Notes: generated by a model not told the origin, from the sequence alone. 64,000 bases of DNA from Ipomoea triloba (GCF_003576645.1 NC_044920.1:1354374-1418373), one strand, 5' to 3'; positions 34,671 to 46,997 are shown, numbered from the stretch's first letter. Translations and numbers: made by a program.

Positions 34671-35020
34671 TCTTATTATTAATTATTTTATTATTATTAT
34701 TTCATACCTTTATCGTTTTTTCCTTTAATTACTATTATTACTTATTATTATTATTGTTATTATTTATTATGTACTCAAACTATGTACTAAAACGATTGAA
34801 ATAGTTGTAATTTATTTTGTAATATGTTTTATCGACTTTTGTTACCTTTTGTACATTTAGTATTAGTGTACTAAATTTTTATTTAAAAATTAAATTTGTA
34901 AAATGAAATCAGAAAATTGGAGAAATGGAAAACTAGAGAAATGGAGAAGGAAAACTAGATAAATGGAGAAATGGAAAACTAGAAACAGAAAAACAGAGAA
35001 ATGGAGTAAACGACCCCTCA

Positions 35021-36180
35021 ATTTTTTCATAGATTTATCCCAAAAAGGAATTGACAATAACAACTTGGGAAAAAAACACTTTTGGTCCCCCAATTAGTAT
35101 CACATTTGAAATGTTATCCATATTTTTCATTGAGCAAATTTGGTCCCTCAATTATTGAGACGGTTGTTAATTTAGTCATTCTGTTAGGTTATTCCAATTA
35201 ACACCGTTTATACCATGGGCAAATTTGGAATTTCACAATTGAAAATGCACTTTTGGTCCCTCACCATCCCAAGATTGAGCTTTCGCAGGAAGATTAAGCC
35301 AAAGGAATGTCTGCTGGTGTATGCTTCACCCCCCGCAAAAATTCAGGAAATTACTGGCCCGAGCTTCAGGTAAACCGCGATTCCATTGTTCTGAACCAAG
35401 AATTTCTTCAACCTTAGATATGGAGACAACAAGTATATAAAATCCTACACCACAGGACTACCAACCTGCAAGCATCTATCCCAAACTTTGCAGATAAAGT
35501 AGGATTTGCTTCTTGCAATTTGGTATAACAAAACCTTTGTGCCCAGATAATGAATTCGCCTTATGAGAGAGAATGGTGACGTGAAACTGTCATGCATAAA
35601 GTTAAGTCAACTTGGGTAATTACACAAAAAATTTTATTTTGTTGACGAATCTTTTCCCATGCGAGAAGTTGCCTATCCCAATCACGCTCGTTGGCATCGG
35701 GTGAACAACATTGTGATGTCATGGTCCTCAATTCAATACACTCGTCACTGTCTAACATAGTCCTATATGTCACCGATGCTGCCTCTGCTTGGACAGATTT
35801 ACAGGAGCGCCATAATCATTTGAGTGCACTTTGGTAGGTCGTTGGGACGAATTAAACCTGTTGGATCCTCCACCTAAATGTTCACACTCTGCTTGCCATG
35901 AATATATTGAATAAATAGAGTATTGCCGAAATTGCATCAGTTGGCTAATTCGGTTAATCAATATTTTTTTTAACCAAAATAACACTTAACCAAAATTATA
36001 AACTCTTTAACCATTAACCGAATCGGAGTGTTTCAGTTAAAAAATTGTTAATCAAAATTTTTCGGTTAGGTCGGTTAATCGAACTTTTATCGTCACGGTT
36101 ATGTTATAAACAACTATTGAAATACATTCCGCTACTTATCTATTTCACCAATCTTGAACAAGCAGGTACGACTCTCTATA
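35021..36180. other. Intergenic; possible decayed gene fragment on the minus strand at 35561-35985
   Basis: Two short minus-strand frames (35985-35770, with WQAECEHLGGGSNRFNSS; 35773-35561, with NERDWDRQLLAWEKIRQQNK) have a more protein-like composition than the surroundings. I recognise no family and find no splice structure. The sequence at 35931-36080 carries cggttaa words like the MITE at 22.03 kb. Confidence 0.3.
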
Positions 36181-36185
36181 TTAAA

Positions 36186-36186
<1 letters not shown>

Positions 36187-36237
<51 letters not shown>

Positions 36238-36678
36238 NNNNNNNNNNNNNNNNNNNNNNNNNNNNNNNNNNNNNNNNNNNNNNNNNNNNNNNNNNNNNNN
36301 NNNNNNNNNNNNNNNNNNNNNNNNNNNNNNNNNNNNNNNNNNNNNNNNNNNNNNNNNNNNNNNNNNNNNNNNNNNNNNNNNNNNNNNNNNNNNNNNNNNN
36401 NNNNNNNNNNNNNNNNNNNNNNNNNNNNNNNNNNNNNNNNNNNNNNNNNNNNNNNNNNNNNNNNNNNNNNNNNNNNNNNNNNNNNNNNNNNNNNNNNNNN
36501 NNNNNNNNNNNNNNNNNNNNNNNNNNNNNNNNNNNNNNNNNNNNNNNNNNNNNNNNNNNNNNNNNNNNNNNNNNNNNNNNNNNNNNNNNNNNNNNNNNNN
36601 NNNNNNNNNNNNNNNNNNNNNNNNNNNNNNNNNNNNNNNNNNNNNNNNNNNNNNNNNNNNNNNNNNNNNNNNNNNNNN

Positions 36679-36720
<42 letters not shown>
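36187..36720. other. Assembly gap inside a poly-A tract
   Basis: About 50 As lead into 441 Ns (36238-36678), followed by tttt and about 37 As. Frames across it are artefacts. Unlike the gap at 7.4 kb I found no clear target duplication. Confidence 0.9.
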
Positions 36721-36721
<1 letters not shown>

Positions 36722-36839
36722 CAAAAACAAAAAACAAAAACACTTTGTCAAAAAAAAACAAAAACAAAACAAAACTCTAATTTGTTTGCATTTCCAGGTC
36801 AGATGACAGTTGGAAATTCTGGTTGGTATACAACTACAC

Positions 36840-38574
36840 TGTGTCATTTACTTTTAGAGAGAGAAAGAGAGGGAAGGTGGGGAGAGAGAAAGACTTGGCG
36901 TTAACGAAAAGATTTCTATGAAACTCTCTGACCCAATTTCCATTAAGGTTCGTCCTTTCAATCCCTTTGACTCATTTCTTCCCGTTTTGGTCTCTCTCCA
37001 AGAATCTGACGCACTCACTTATGTATGCACACATGTTTTGAAGTGTGGTGTGTGTATATATACGACGGTTCTGCATATCTTAAAGTTTTGATCTTTTGTA
37101 TTTACAAGCCATGAGAAGGTACGCCTTTGGAAATTATCTACAGATTAGACCTGGGGTTTGTAATTTGAGCTGATGGGTGTTTGCTTATTGAATCTGTGCA
37201 TTTGAATTTACATATAGCTTTGCTCACATTTGAGTGATCTTAAGTTTGAGTTATTTCTGGAATAGGCATGTTTATAGTTTATATATACTTCTAATTTGAC
37301 TTAATTTTGGTTAATATATGTGTATAAAGTTTTGGGAGAAGGTGGTATGATTTGGTTTAGGACTCTGCAGCTGGGATCAAGTTTGATTTCTTGCCCACAA
37401 AAAGGCAAAATCCCTCGCCCTAGGGCCCACATCTCGGCCCGACAAGATTTGTAGATGTGGTAAATTACGATGACTTAGCGGCCTATTAGTTGAGAGGACG
37501 AGTGTCTGGTGCCCACAAAGAGCTCACCACATTGAGTATAACTCCTACACTAGGGCCCACACCTCAAATCTCAGCCCGACAAGATTTGTAGATGTGGTAA
37601 ATCAAGGTGGAAGGACTAGTGTCTGGTGCCCACAAGGAGTTCACTACATTGAGTATAACTCCTACACTATGGCTTTCGGGGCTCGATCTTGCGTCCTTGA
37701 CCACAATCTGTCACGCAGGAACCAACTGAGCTACGCGTTTAGGCCAAGTTTGATTTCTTGTTAGGGAAAAATCCTGGGGTCTTTCATGCCAGTGATTCAA
37801 ATACTGTCTTATAGAATGCAGTTTTAGTGCCTTAATTTCGAGTTATTTCGTGCATCTTGGCATGCAAAGATCTGTTTTTGCAGGAAATCAGAGATATGAT
37901 GTGTGTGCTATAGCTCTTTTGTAGTCTCATTTGCTACTATCTGCACCAATATGGGTGGTTTTTAGACCTAATCTCGCTCTTCTGTGTGTTCACTAGTTTA
38001 AGATTAGCGGATTTGTGGTCTGTAGTTTGCTATTATTTGAATTTAACTTGTACCTTTGATGCCTATGTTTGGTTCAGAAAGGTTAGCTTGTTCCTATTAG
38101 TTACAAAAGAAGAGAAAGTAAAGGAGATTTGGTTTTCTTTTCTGGTGGCTCAAAAGGCGAGAAGAGACACTCTTTTTTTTCTTCTTGAATCTGGACTTTA
38201 ACCTCTTTCACTATCTAAAGAACAGAGATTGTGTATGGCTAACAATATAGTCGTGATCTTTCTTAAAATCAACATGTCTTGTCTCTAGACTTTTGCTTTG
38301 ATGCCTCTTCATTTCTTTCTGAACCCGAGAAGCTTAAAATAAACATTAAAGAAAAAGTGAAGCTTCAAACAGGGTCTGATGTGGATGGACATCCTGTAAA
38401 ACTTGTAAAGAGGCCTTGGTGTAATGCTTTTCATTCTCAGACTTTTTGAGTTACAACCTTAGTTGAAGACCAATTGTCTCATTTGTGAAATCCTTCGAAG
38501 TGATATTTTCGGTTTGTGTTTTTCCAGCTTTCGACGGTTACTTGCTGCAATAGCTTGACTGGAATTTGAGTGAA
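36840..38574 (+). promoter_or_regulatory. Presumed leader exon and 5'-UTR intron of the EDR4-like gene
   Basis: GA-rich leader-like sequence (gagagaaagagaggg) at 36855-36890 precedes ttaag|gttcgt at about 36950. The acceptor ttttccag ends at about 38527, 48 bp before the ATG. The roughly 1.58-kb intron holds the SINE at 37.4-37.7 kb. No transcript evidence is available. Confidence 0.45.
37378..37760 (-). mobile_element. tRNA-derived SINE with duplicated body and 16-bp target duplication
   Basis: CAAGTTTGATTTCTTG stands at 37378-37393 and 37745-37760. Read on the minus strand, the insert starts with a tRNA-like head: A box TAGCTCAGTTGG and B box GATCGAGCCCC about 40 bases apart. The body (agtgtaggagttatactcaa ... 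cttgtcgggc) is present twice in tandem, with a period of about 125-135 bp. The element lies in the presumed leader intron of the EDR4-like gene, antisense to it. Confidence 0.75.
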
Positions 38575-41399
38575 ATGGGTAATGAAACGAACACTAAAGT
38601 TCGACTGGTTAGATGCCCCAAATGCCGACAGATTCTTCAAGAGTACGCAGAGATTCCTGTCTACAAATGTGGAGGGTGTGGCACAGTTCTTCAAGGTATT
38701 TCCTCTCTTTCTTGCCTCGTAATGTACCTCTTTTTGGAAATACTATGCTCGTTTTATGGAAGATTGATTGATAACATAAGTCTCACCATGAGGGGAGGGC
38801 AAAGATCCTAAAATTAGATCTCTCTGAAGTTGTGTAAAGTAAATTTTGGATGTTGTCGTTTATAAACTGAACGTAAGAGAGCATTTTGTATTGCTTACTC
38901 TAAAATTAACGTTCTTTTCTTGTGGATGCAGCGAAGAAGAAGAAAAACGAAAATGCCTGTCCAGAGTTGAGCATTCGTGAAACAACTCATGCAAGTATTG
39001 AACGGGGTGAGAATTCATTGGAAAAGGACATCATCAGTAGTTTACATCAAAAACCCACACTTTCTTCCCCAGTAGACACTTTGCAGGATGAAAACAAACT
39101 GAGAACTCGAGATGAATATGGGGACTGCAACAATGAACAGCGTGGAGAGAAAAAATCCTATAATGAAAATAACGATAAGTTTTCAAGCATAGAAGAACCT
39201 ATTGGGCAGCATGGAGATGAAAGCCATTTGAATGGTAGCTCTGGTGGTTGTGAAAATCAATTAGCGGCTTGCTGCAAGGAGTTAACTGGAGAAAGGAACT
39301 TCTCTGATGAACTTCAGCTTAGAAGTCATGAAACTTTAGTTCCATTTGCACTCCCACGGGCTCGTGAGCATGTGGAAGAAGTTGATAAAGAGAAACTCCC
39401 TTTGGATCAAAATGATCGTGGAGCTTGTGAAATCGAGAGGCCCGAATCCAGTAGCCCTCCCGCTAGGAGTTCTCAATTTACTGAGCATAGTCATCATGAC
39501 AGTGAATTTTCTCCGGGTACTGGAGTAAATGGCGGTGAAGGTGACGATCAATATCTTTCACAACAAAGTAAAAGAAGGGATCAGAATGGCTCTGAAGGAC
39601 TCAATGCAGTAAACAGTTCCAGGGGGAACTTTTCAACCGAGTTAGCTTGTGATAACGTTAAAACGCCATCACTTGGGCGTGCAGAAAGCATTTCATCAGA
39701 GAGCGTTGTGCCTATCCATCACGAGCCTCACGAGAATTCTGATAAAGAAATTGCTCTGAGTTTTGACCGTATAAGCTCCACGGACAGTCTGCAAAATTTA
39801 CTTCTTGATGATAACGGTTCCCAGCCTACCGTTACTCACAGAGACATGTCCAAGTCCCCAGCAACGAGAAGCTATTATGCGTATGATGGTAGTGCATCTT
39901 CTTGTGACGGGGATGATCAAGTGCCTAACCGGTTTTCACAACAACATGGACAATTATCCGGGAATACAGGCCTCATCAGCCCTGATGAATTTGAATCCGA
40001 TTATGCATGGACAGTGAACAGCATGCTGAGGAGAAAGTCGAAGGCACAGCATCAAGATATGAATTTCGCACCAGTGTTGCCACAGATGATTCAACAAGTT
40101 GCGGGGGGCAGCAACTGGCTCGAATCTAGAAGACGTGTCCATGCCACAGAAAATAGGAAGGGCTCTCGGGCAATGAATGAAATTGGAAGCCCTTCAGGTT
40201 ATAGGCAGAACGGTTTCCATCATCGATCAGACTTTAATATGTCCAGCACGATCACAGATCAAGAGCCAGACAGAACGGAACTATTGAGGATGGTCTATGA
40301 ACTCGAAGAACAACTCCACAAAACACGTCTTGGAAATGGAAATCCGTTTCATGCTGGAGGTACGAGGGATGATATGAATGCTCCATTTTCTTACAATCAA
40401 TTTGCACCGCGGGCTAATATAAACTACTCTCGATGTCCTTCGAGATGTGGTCAAACCTCGAGAGTACCCTTTTCCGGAGAGGCTGCCCATTACAGGCACC
40501 AACCTAACTGCCTCTGTTTGCATTGCTCTCCTCAGGTCTGGCATTGCTCAGCACAGCTGCCTCGTGGTTGCGTTTACTGTAACAATGGTCAAACCGTGGC
40601 CTGTTTTGACCATAACTACTGTAACGCCCACCATTCTAGTTCATCAAGTCCCCAGCATTACACGAGCTCCGAGTATTCCTTGAGTGTCCCCGAGACAAAA
40701 TCGAGTGACCAGAGGCATAAAGACCAAGAGATGAAGAAATTACACTTGAGGGAGAAGTATGCTAAAAGGCGTCTTGTCCTTCCGGTAGCTGGTGGAGCCC
40801 CGATTATAGCTTGTCATTACTGCTCGGAGTTATTACAGATGCCTTCAGATTTCGGTCTCTTTAACAGAAGATGGCATCAAGTGCGGTGCAGTGCATGTAT
40901 GAAGGTTCTTAAGTTTTCGGTTCAGAATAGAATACATGTAATGCCATACCTTACCGAGACTTTAACTCCTCCACCCAGCGAGATAGATGACATCAGCAAT
41001 ACCGTCAAAGGGAGGAATCAGGCACCGGGATCACATTATTGCCCACATCCTGAATCTGTATCTTATTCTGATGATTTGAAACCGTCATTCTGTCAAAGCA
41101 ACTCTAGTGAGGCCGAGGCTTCATCCAATAGTTCGCCCATTCAACCCCCTGGAAGAAGCACGTTAAACAGAAAGGTTGTGTCTCCTGCTAGTTCTTCCGA
41201 GCCCATGGGAGATAGGAAAATGAAGTCTGTTATGAACGAGGAGGAGTCTGAACCTTCGGGGCCTTCACTCAAGGAGTCCAGATGGGTCAAATCGACACCA
41301 GAAACTGATGAAGCACCGCCAAGAACAGCTCCTCCACTTCATCGTCTCATGGGATACCCCTCACTGAGCCAAGTTTTGAATCAAGGCTGCTTCGAATAG
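38575..41399 (+). CDS. EDR4: EDR4-like protein (ENHANCED DISEASE RESISTANCE 4 family)
   Basis: Coding exons 38575-38695 and 38932-41399 join as CAA-G|CG to give 862 residues. The N terminus has a zinc ribbon with Cys14, 17, 32 and 35 (VRCPKCRQ ... YKCGGCGTVL), then a long Ser/Glu/Asp-rich low-complexity region. A short coiled-coil-like helix follows (TELLRMVYELEEQLHKTRLG, about 488-507). The C-terminal DUF3133 zinc-ribbon domain is at about 655-712 (PVAGGAPIIACHYCSELLQM, CSACMKVLKF). Both ends match EDR4-type proteins, which in Arabidopsis restrain powdery-mildew-induced cell death and act with clathrin and EDR1. The ATG at 38577 region was chosen over an upstream GTG. An AG at 38526-38527 after a pyrimidine tract suggests a leader intron, possibly starting at AAG|GTTCGT near 36950. 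The function here is inferred. Confidence 0.88.
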
Positions 41400-42045
41400 C
41401 TGCCTTAGCTGATCCATTCATGTCTCCAAGAGAAACCGGGAAGTTAAGACTTGTTTGAATTGCATGTTTTCTCATTTGGTTTCAATTTTCTTCAGCTCCA
41501 CATGTTCTGTACAGGCTAAAACCGAGAAGCTGCAGCTCAATATAATGTAAGTCAAAAGGTATCCTTTGTATTACAATGGAACTGCCAATTTGGATTTCTT
41601 ATAAGTTAGGATTTGCATGATGAGTTTGTATTTGTGTACACAGCTCTCCCATATATGTTGCCTGCTTCTCATTGTTTTGTGCAAAATCTAGTGTCATAGT
41701 TTTAAAATGACACCCAAGCTATTAGTTCAACCATTTTTTCTCGCCACATATTTTACTCTTTATTTTCATTTTCTGTAATATGGCTTCAAGAACTGGTTAA
41801 TGATGATACAGTCACCATGCTGCATAACACCACTATTGATGGTGTGAAATTAATGGCTTTAAAGATTTTGGAGTAAAGAGCTCCAAAGTCTAGGTCTTCC
41901 TCCAAATAAGTGTCAAATTTTGCAAAGTATAGACGGCAGACACAATCCGAATCAATTTCATAGTAATAAAAGATCCGGAGTATAAAGGCTTTGTCTAGCA
42001 GAGCTTATTTAGGAGTTACTTTTCTCAATTAAAATCTTTTTGGCC
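41400..42045 (+). other. 3' flank of the EDR4-like gene
   Basis: T-rich, UTR-like sequence, possibly including the 3' UTR to about 41.55-41.7 kb (aatataatgtaag). No other gene is visible. Confidence 0.4.
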
Positions 42046-42250
42046 TTTTCTCTTTTCCTATTTAATTTTGAGAAAAAAAAAAAAAGACATTTTATTTCTC
42101 TTTTCCTATTTAATTTTGAGAAAAAAAGACATTTTATTTTTCAATTATAAGCTTAAATAAAACCTTTTTGGCCTTTACTCTTTCCTATTTAATTTTGAGA
42201 AAAAAGACATTTTATTTCTCTTTTCCTATTTAATTTTGGGAAAAAATTAT
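42046..42250. repeat. About 55-bp tandem repeat, three to four units
   Basis: tttcctatttaattttgaga followed by poly-A and gacattttattt recurs at about 42055, 42105, 42183 and 42222, with variable A-run lengths. Confidence 0.7.
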
Positions 42251-42654
42251 ATATAATCATATGAGTTCTATAATGCTTAATTTTAATAGGTAAATCTTTA
42301 CGTTCAACAAAGGACTATTGTTGAACTAAATTGGGTTGAAGTTTTCGTATCAAATGTTAAATCTTTCCTTATTAAGATCCACGCAAAAATATAAATTTTC
42401 GTATTTATTTACGAAAATTTGTATTTATGCTTGATCTTAATAAGAGAAAGAAGAAGAAATCATTCCAAATGAGATGAAGGACGAAAAATTACTATTCGAA
42501 CCCTATTTCTAACAATCAACTAACAAAATTTTTAACAAAAGACTAAATTGCGTAAAACCATCCAAGTCGAAAACTAAATTGAACACATAAAGTCATTTAT
42601 GACTAAATTGAGTAAAATCACTATAGTCGATGACTATATTGGATATTAACTCTA

Positions 42655-42840
42655 TTTAAAATTTAAAACTATTTAAATTTCATGAAAATGTCATTTTTAA
42701 TCTTTTTACATTTATCACATTATCAAAAAAGTAATTTTACCAAACACTTTTAATCATAATCAGCTAGTTTAACAACTCTTTATTTTTCAGCTTCTAGGTT
42801 TTAACTACTTTACTTTCAGCTAGGTTTGCCAAATATAGCC
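42655..42840. mobile_element. MITE fragment, second copy of 21.6-21.8 kb
   Basis: It has the same ordered words as 21595-21800 (ttaccaaacactttta, cataatcagctag, ttcagcttctag, gctaggtttgcca). Confidence 0.5.
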
Positions 42841-42989
42841 AAAATACTGTACAACGGTCTAAGTTTGGTGCAAAGTGTAGACCGCAAACACAAGTCAATT
42901 ACACAATAATAAAGATACAAGATATTGTATTTCAAATCAGTTTCACATAGTAAAGATACAATACAATATTCCAAAAATAAAAAATAAAA

Positions 42990-43090
42990 ATTGGTGAGTA
43001 AGAATCTCTCTTCAGAGTATTGTTGCAGTCTTGCAAATCATCAAATGGCTTTGCCAGTAGTGTAATTAGATGATTGAACTAGATTTTTTA
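42990..43090. repeat. Duplicate of 47.60-47.70 kb flanking the PB1 array
   Basis: agtaagaatctctcttcaga and catcaaatggctttgccagt recur at 47612-47690 with few changes. On the minus strand the second copy reads SSSIISLLAKPFDDLQDC and may be the remains of an exon of unknown identity. Confidence 0.55.
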
Positions 43091-44047
43091 GCTACTTTAC
43101 AACTAGATTTGTCAAACATAGCCAAAATACTGTACAACCGTCTAAATTTGTTGCAAAGTGTAGACGGCCGGCACAATTCAAATTAATTACACAGTAATAA
43201 GATACAAGATATTAGGGGTATTTGGTAAATAGCTATTAGCTTAATGGCCGACTTGGAGTAAAGTTAGGCACTGTGCACAACGAATCTTTCCAAGCATCGT
43301 AGACAACTTCAGTATTACCAAAGTGTGAATATCCCATCACTTTTAAAATTATCTCTTACATAGACTCAAAGAGATATGTTAGCATAGAGTAATTGAAGGT
43401 AAAAAAAATACTTAGCAAAATATAAAAGGCTTTATTATATATATAAAGCAACTTACCAGACCAGCCGTCATAGGCAAGAAAAGGATGCACCCTTCTCATA
43501 ACAAATGTAACAACTCTTAAATACATTTAAATGTCAGATTGACTAAACTAAAATGCCATATCTCAAAAATTCACATACATTCTTGGTTTCTCTGTACCCC
43601 AAATACTGCTACAGCAAAAAAATAATAGTTCGTAGTATGTAAATAATTGTCAATTTTATAATGAAGCATAAAAGCATGGATATACACAGCATTAGAAAGA
43701 GAGAAAATTATGATCAAATAAACACCGGCAATCAATTAACAGTCTGTAAGTGAAAAAAGAATAGTACGAAGCCAATATAAGCAATATAAACAGCTTTACC
43801 ATCTCTAACTCATAATTGGTATTAGTATGAGCAGTTCTAGGTATATATTTGGACTTAAAGTAAAAAAAATTGGAGTCTATAACAGATATAGAAGCAAATA
43901 TACATCAAATTATCGAATAGAAAAACCTAGGTTTGAAATTAACGGGCTAAAATGGTCCGCATGTATCTTAAAATTATAGATTTGCGCAGATCTATACTGT
44001 AAGTGTAGTTAGGTAGTAAACAAGATACATAAATCAAGCATAAAATG

Positions 44048-44248
44048 TTAGGGTTTTATGGATCTAACACAAATTCGAAAAAGGCGTATCTTACAGTACC
44101 CATTAGGTAGAAGATGTAGTATAACACTTACCTTGGATGCTCGACCCAACCTAGAGAGTGAACTATTGGAATACCTGAAGACATCAAAAGGTGTTGAAGA
44201 ACCAACAAGAATGGCAGCCATATAGCCATAAACTATAGCGATTAACAA
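44048..44248 (-). other. Possible orphan exon upstream of the PB1 fragments
   Basis: A minus-strand frame (MAAILVGSSTPFDVFRYSN...LGRASK) ends at AAG|GTAAGTG, a good donor. It lies just downstream of the PB1 stop codon. I do not recognise it and cannot connect it to another exon. Confidence 0.25.
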
Positions 44249-44290
44249 GGATCGTCGGATGGCAGTGTGAGAGGGAGTAGTATTACAATC

Positions 44291-44720
44291 CTATTCAGCA
44301 TTTAAGGTCAACAGGATTGTGTTGCCATTGAAAAAAGCTGAGCAATGCATTAAGTCCTCATCGCAGCCAACTAATACAAAACTATCATCACCATCATCAT
44401 ATGAAAATCTAAGAAGCTTTATTCTGATGCTTGCATCTCTCTGTGTGACCTCCTCCCTAAGGTCAACAAACCTTGGGCTATTCAAAGTGAAACGCATCAC
44501 GTAGATGCCGTAGTTCACTTTGAATAGCTGGGTAGGTAGTGCTCCGCCAATGAAAGGAGTGAGAGGAGAAAGAAGTGGTGCGGGAGGAGGAGGAAGTGAA
44601 AGCGGTGCTACTTGAATAGCTGGGTAGGTAGTGCTCCGCCAATGAAAGGAGTGAGAGGAGAAAGGAGTGGTGCGGGAGGAGGAGGAAGTGAGAGCGGTGC
44701 TACTGGAGCTAGTCTGCTAG
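44291..44720 (-). pseudogene. PB1-domain gene fragment, copy 1
   Basis: The frame LFKVNYGIYVMRFTL ... LREEVTQRD ... LLRFSYDDGDDSFVLVGCDEDLMHC ... ILLTLNAE-stop is a PB1 domain with an acidic OPCA-like segment, related to the NAC-PB1 C terminus (CDEDLHYC). Upstream is Pro-rich coding (PPPPAPL, PFIGGALPTQ) that is itself duplicated with a period of about 91 bp (44520-44703). No start or DNA-binding domain is attached, so it is called a fragment, although this copy has no internal stop. Confidence 0.55.
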
Positions 44721-44759
44721 AAATAACAGAAAATGGAATGGTTACTCCAGCTAGATAAG

Positions 44760-45100
44760 TCGTGGTCAGCCTGCCAAAGTTGAAGGAGCCGGGGCGGTGG
44801 GGAGCCGCCGAATATTAGCACCGACCGGGAGATTGTCATTGCCTCCGCCTAAAGGATTGTCAACCTCAGTAAGCCAGTTGAAGGAGCCGGGGCTATGGGG
44901 GTCGCCGGATATTAGCACGGACGGCGAGATTGCCATTGCCTCCGCCTAAAGAAGGACTGCCAAAGTTGAAGGAGAGGGCGGTGGGGGCCACAACATATTA
45001 ACACCGATGGGTTGATTGTCATTACCTCCGCCTAAAGAAGGACTGCCAAAGTTGAAGGAGCCGGGAGCGGTGGGGCGGCCGGATATTGGTCCAAACATTT
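44760..45100. repeat. About 90-bp tandem repeat, four degenerate units
   Basis: Units contain gactgccaaagttgaaggag, ccggggcggtgggg, atattagcac and tgccattgcctccgcctaaa. They probably expanded from coding sequence of the PB1 fragment, since the same words (GSFNFG on the minus strand) occur in copy 2 at 45.6 kb. Confidence 0.6.
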
Positions 45101-45311
45101 TAGAGGCCTGAGGGCAAAATTAAAAATAAAATGTCCTATTTCAAGTAATTGTTTTTGAACTCCTTGTTGTTTTTCCTTTTATATTAGAACAATTATCATA
45201 ACCTTGATCACTCACAGTAGATCAGAGCATATGAGAGCTAGGATCAGAGCATATCAGAACAGTTAGTTGTGATTATATTAACTGTTTAACTTGTTTTTTT
45301 TGTTACTTTCA

Positions 45312-45907
45312 TCGCAGCCAACTAATACAAAGCTATCATCATCATCATCATATGAAAATCTAAGAAGCTTAATTCTGAGGCTTGCATCTCTCTGTATGAG
45401 CTCCTCCTTAAGCTCAGTAAACCTTGGGCTATTCAAAGTGAAACGCATCACGTAGATGTCGTAGTTTACTTTGAATAGCTGGGTAGGTAGTGCTCCGCCA
45501 GTGGGAGGAGTGGTGCAGGAGGAGGAGGAAGTGAAAGCGGTACTACTGGAGCTAGTGTGCTAGAAATAACAGAAAATGAAATGGTTACTCCAACCAGACA
45601 AGTCGTGGTCAGCCTGCCAAAGTTGAAGGAGCCGGGGCGGTCGGGAGCCATATTTCAAAGTGAAACGCATCATATAGATGCCATATTTCACTTTGAATAG
45701 ATGGGTGGACAATCTCCGTCGCTGAGAGGAAGTGTTCCGTCTATAGTGCGGCCAGTGGGAGGAGGAGGAAGTGGTCCATCTACAGTGTGCGGCCAATGGT
45801 TCTCCCTCAAGTGGTGCGCCTACAGTGTGACCCCCGCCCCCGCTCAGAGTCGGAAGATGATGAAATGATAAAATTACCATGTTACTTGCTATTGATAAAG
45901 TTTTCAT
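45312..45907 (-). pseudogene. PB1-domain gene fragments, copies 2 and 3
   Basis: Copy 2 (about 45660-45312) reads GSFNFGRLTTTCLVGV, PLSLPPPPAPLLP and, in another frame, LFKVNYDIYVMRFTL ... LLRFSYDDDDDSFVLVGCDE. It is then cut off within the domain. A third partial copy (about 45720-45650) repeats LFKVKYGIYMMRFTL. Frames shift between the parts. The unit matches 44290-44760, so this is a local tandem duplication in decay. Confidence 0.55.
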
Positions 45908-46941
45908 TAATTGTGCCTAATTGCTTTATCATTTTATTGTACCTTGTCTCACACTTTCTTGAGTATATTATCATGACAAGGGAATCACTAGTGTACCTAT
46001 TTATGCTTAATGTGCTTATCTTGGTGTATACTATCTTTCGATGTCATTGGGAGAAAAATGTTCTATATCCATAAGTCCTCATTTCTACCTCTCTCTAATG
46101 ACTTGTGCTTAATTGTCATTCATCTTGATTAGTAAATATCATGTGAGGTGATTTATTGACATGGTGCTTACACTTTAATTTGCAATCCTTATTATCAATT
46201 TAAGAGAATCCACCATGCTTTACATTGATAATTTTTCATGATTCTCTATAATATGTGGTTGATTTTTAGGACAATATTAAGGTATTATATCTTCATCTGC
46301 CATAATATAAGAGACTAATGCCCTATTTGCTTTCTATGCTTCATGATCTCACTCTTCCATTTTTTGAAAGATTTGAAATTAACTAAAATGTCTTATCATA
46401 ATTGTCAAAATTTTTTAGCCGTATGCCTTGTGCTTAACTTGTTACATTCACTATATGGCATGATCTCTTAAAAATTGCTTCATGCAATTTATCCAAGCTA
46501 ACCGTTGAGGATCCAAGATAAAATGGGTACCTATATTCAAATACATAAATTGTTTTGTAGGTCAAGACTACCTATCTTCTCCATGTACTACACTTAAAAA
46601 TCATATCACGGAGAAGATTCAAGGAACCAACAAGTGGTATAAAAAGTTGTACCAACAAGTGCTCAAAATCAAAAAGTGTTTCACTAGAAGAAAAGCAAGG
46701 CATCATTGTCGGGAATAAGACTCGTTTGAATTGGTTAGAGAAAGAAATCGATTTTGATGAAACCTTCCCTCTAACAAATTGGAAGATGGTCTTAGAAGTT
46801 GCCCAACTAAGGGAAACATCGAGAACTCAACAATTCAGGGGGAATATCAAATTCACCAATATGATGCAAGGAAGACAATTCCAAAAAGGGGAAGATAAAA
46901 TAATGCAAAGGTATTACTAATCTCCATCTCTCATATCTACA

Positions 46942-46946
<5 letters not shown>
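45908..46946. other. Intergenic, no gene seen
   Basis: AT-rich sequence. The plus-strand frame at 46726-46920 is Lys/Glu/Thr-rich without a recognised domain and is not called. Confidence 0.4.

Positions 46947-46997
<51 letters not shown>

Larger units (their letters stand above)
33967..35020. mobile_element. Non-autonomous element with AGGGGTYGTTTACT ends and nested insertions
   Basis: The left end aggggttgtttactaaaa is inverted at the right (ggagtaaacgacccct). Both arms are full of aatggagaa/ggaaaac words. It resembles the GTTTACTAAC element at 19.5 kb. Inside are a poly-T retroposon (34125-34232), ATT microsatellites and two copies of a gagacggtctcac MITE. Confidence 0.55.

Noticed and set aside
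37640..37745. tRNA gene on the minus strand
   Set aside because: A and B boxes are present, but the cloverleaf stems do not close and a 16-bp target duplication shows it is a SINE head.
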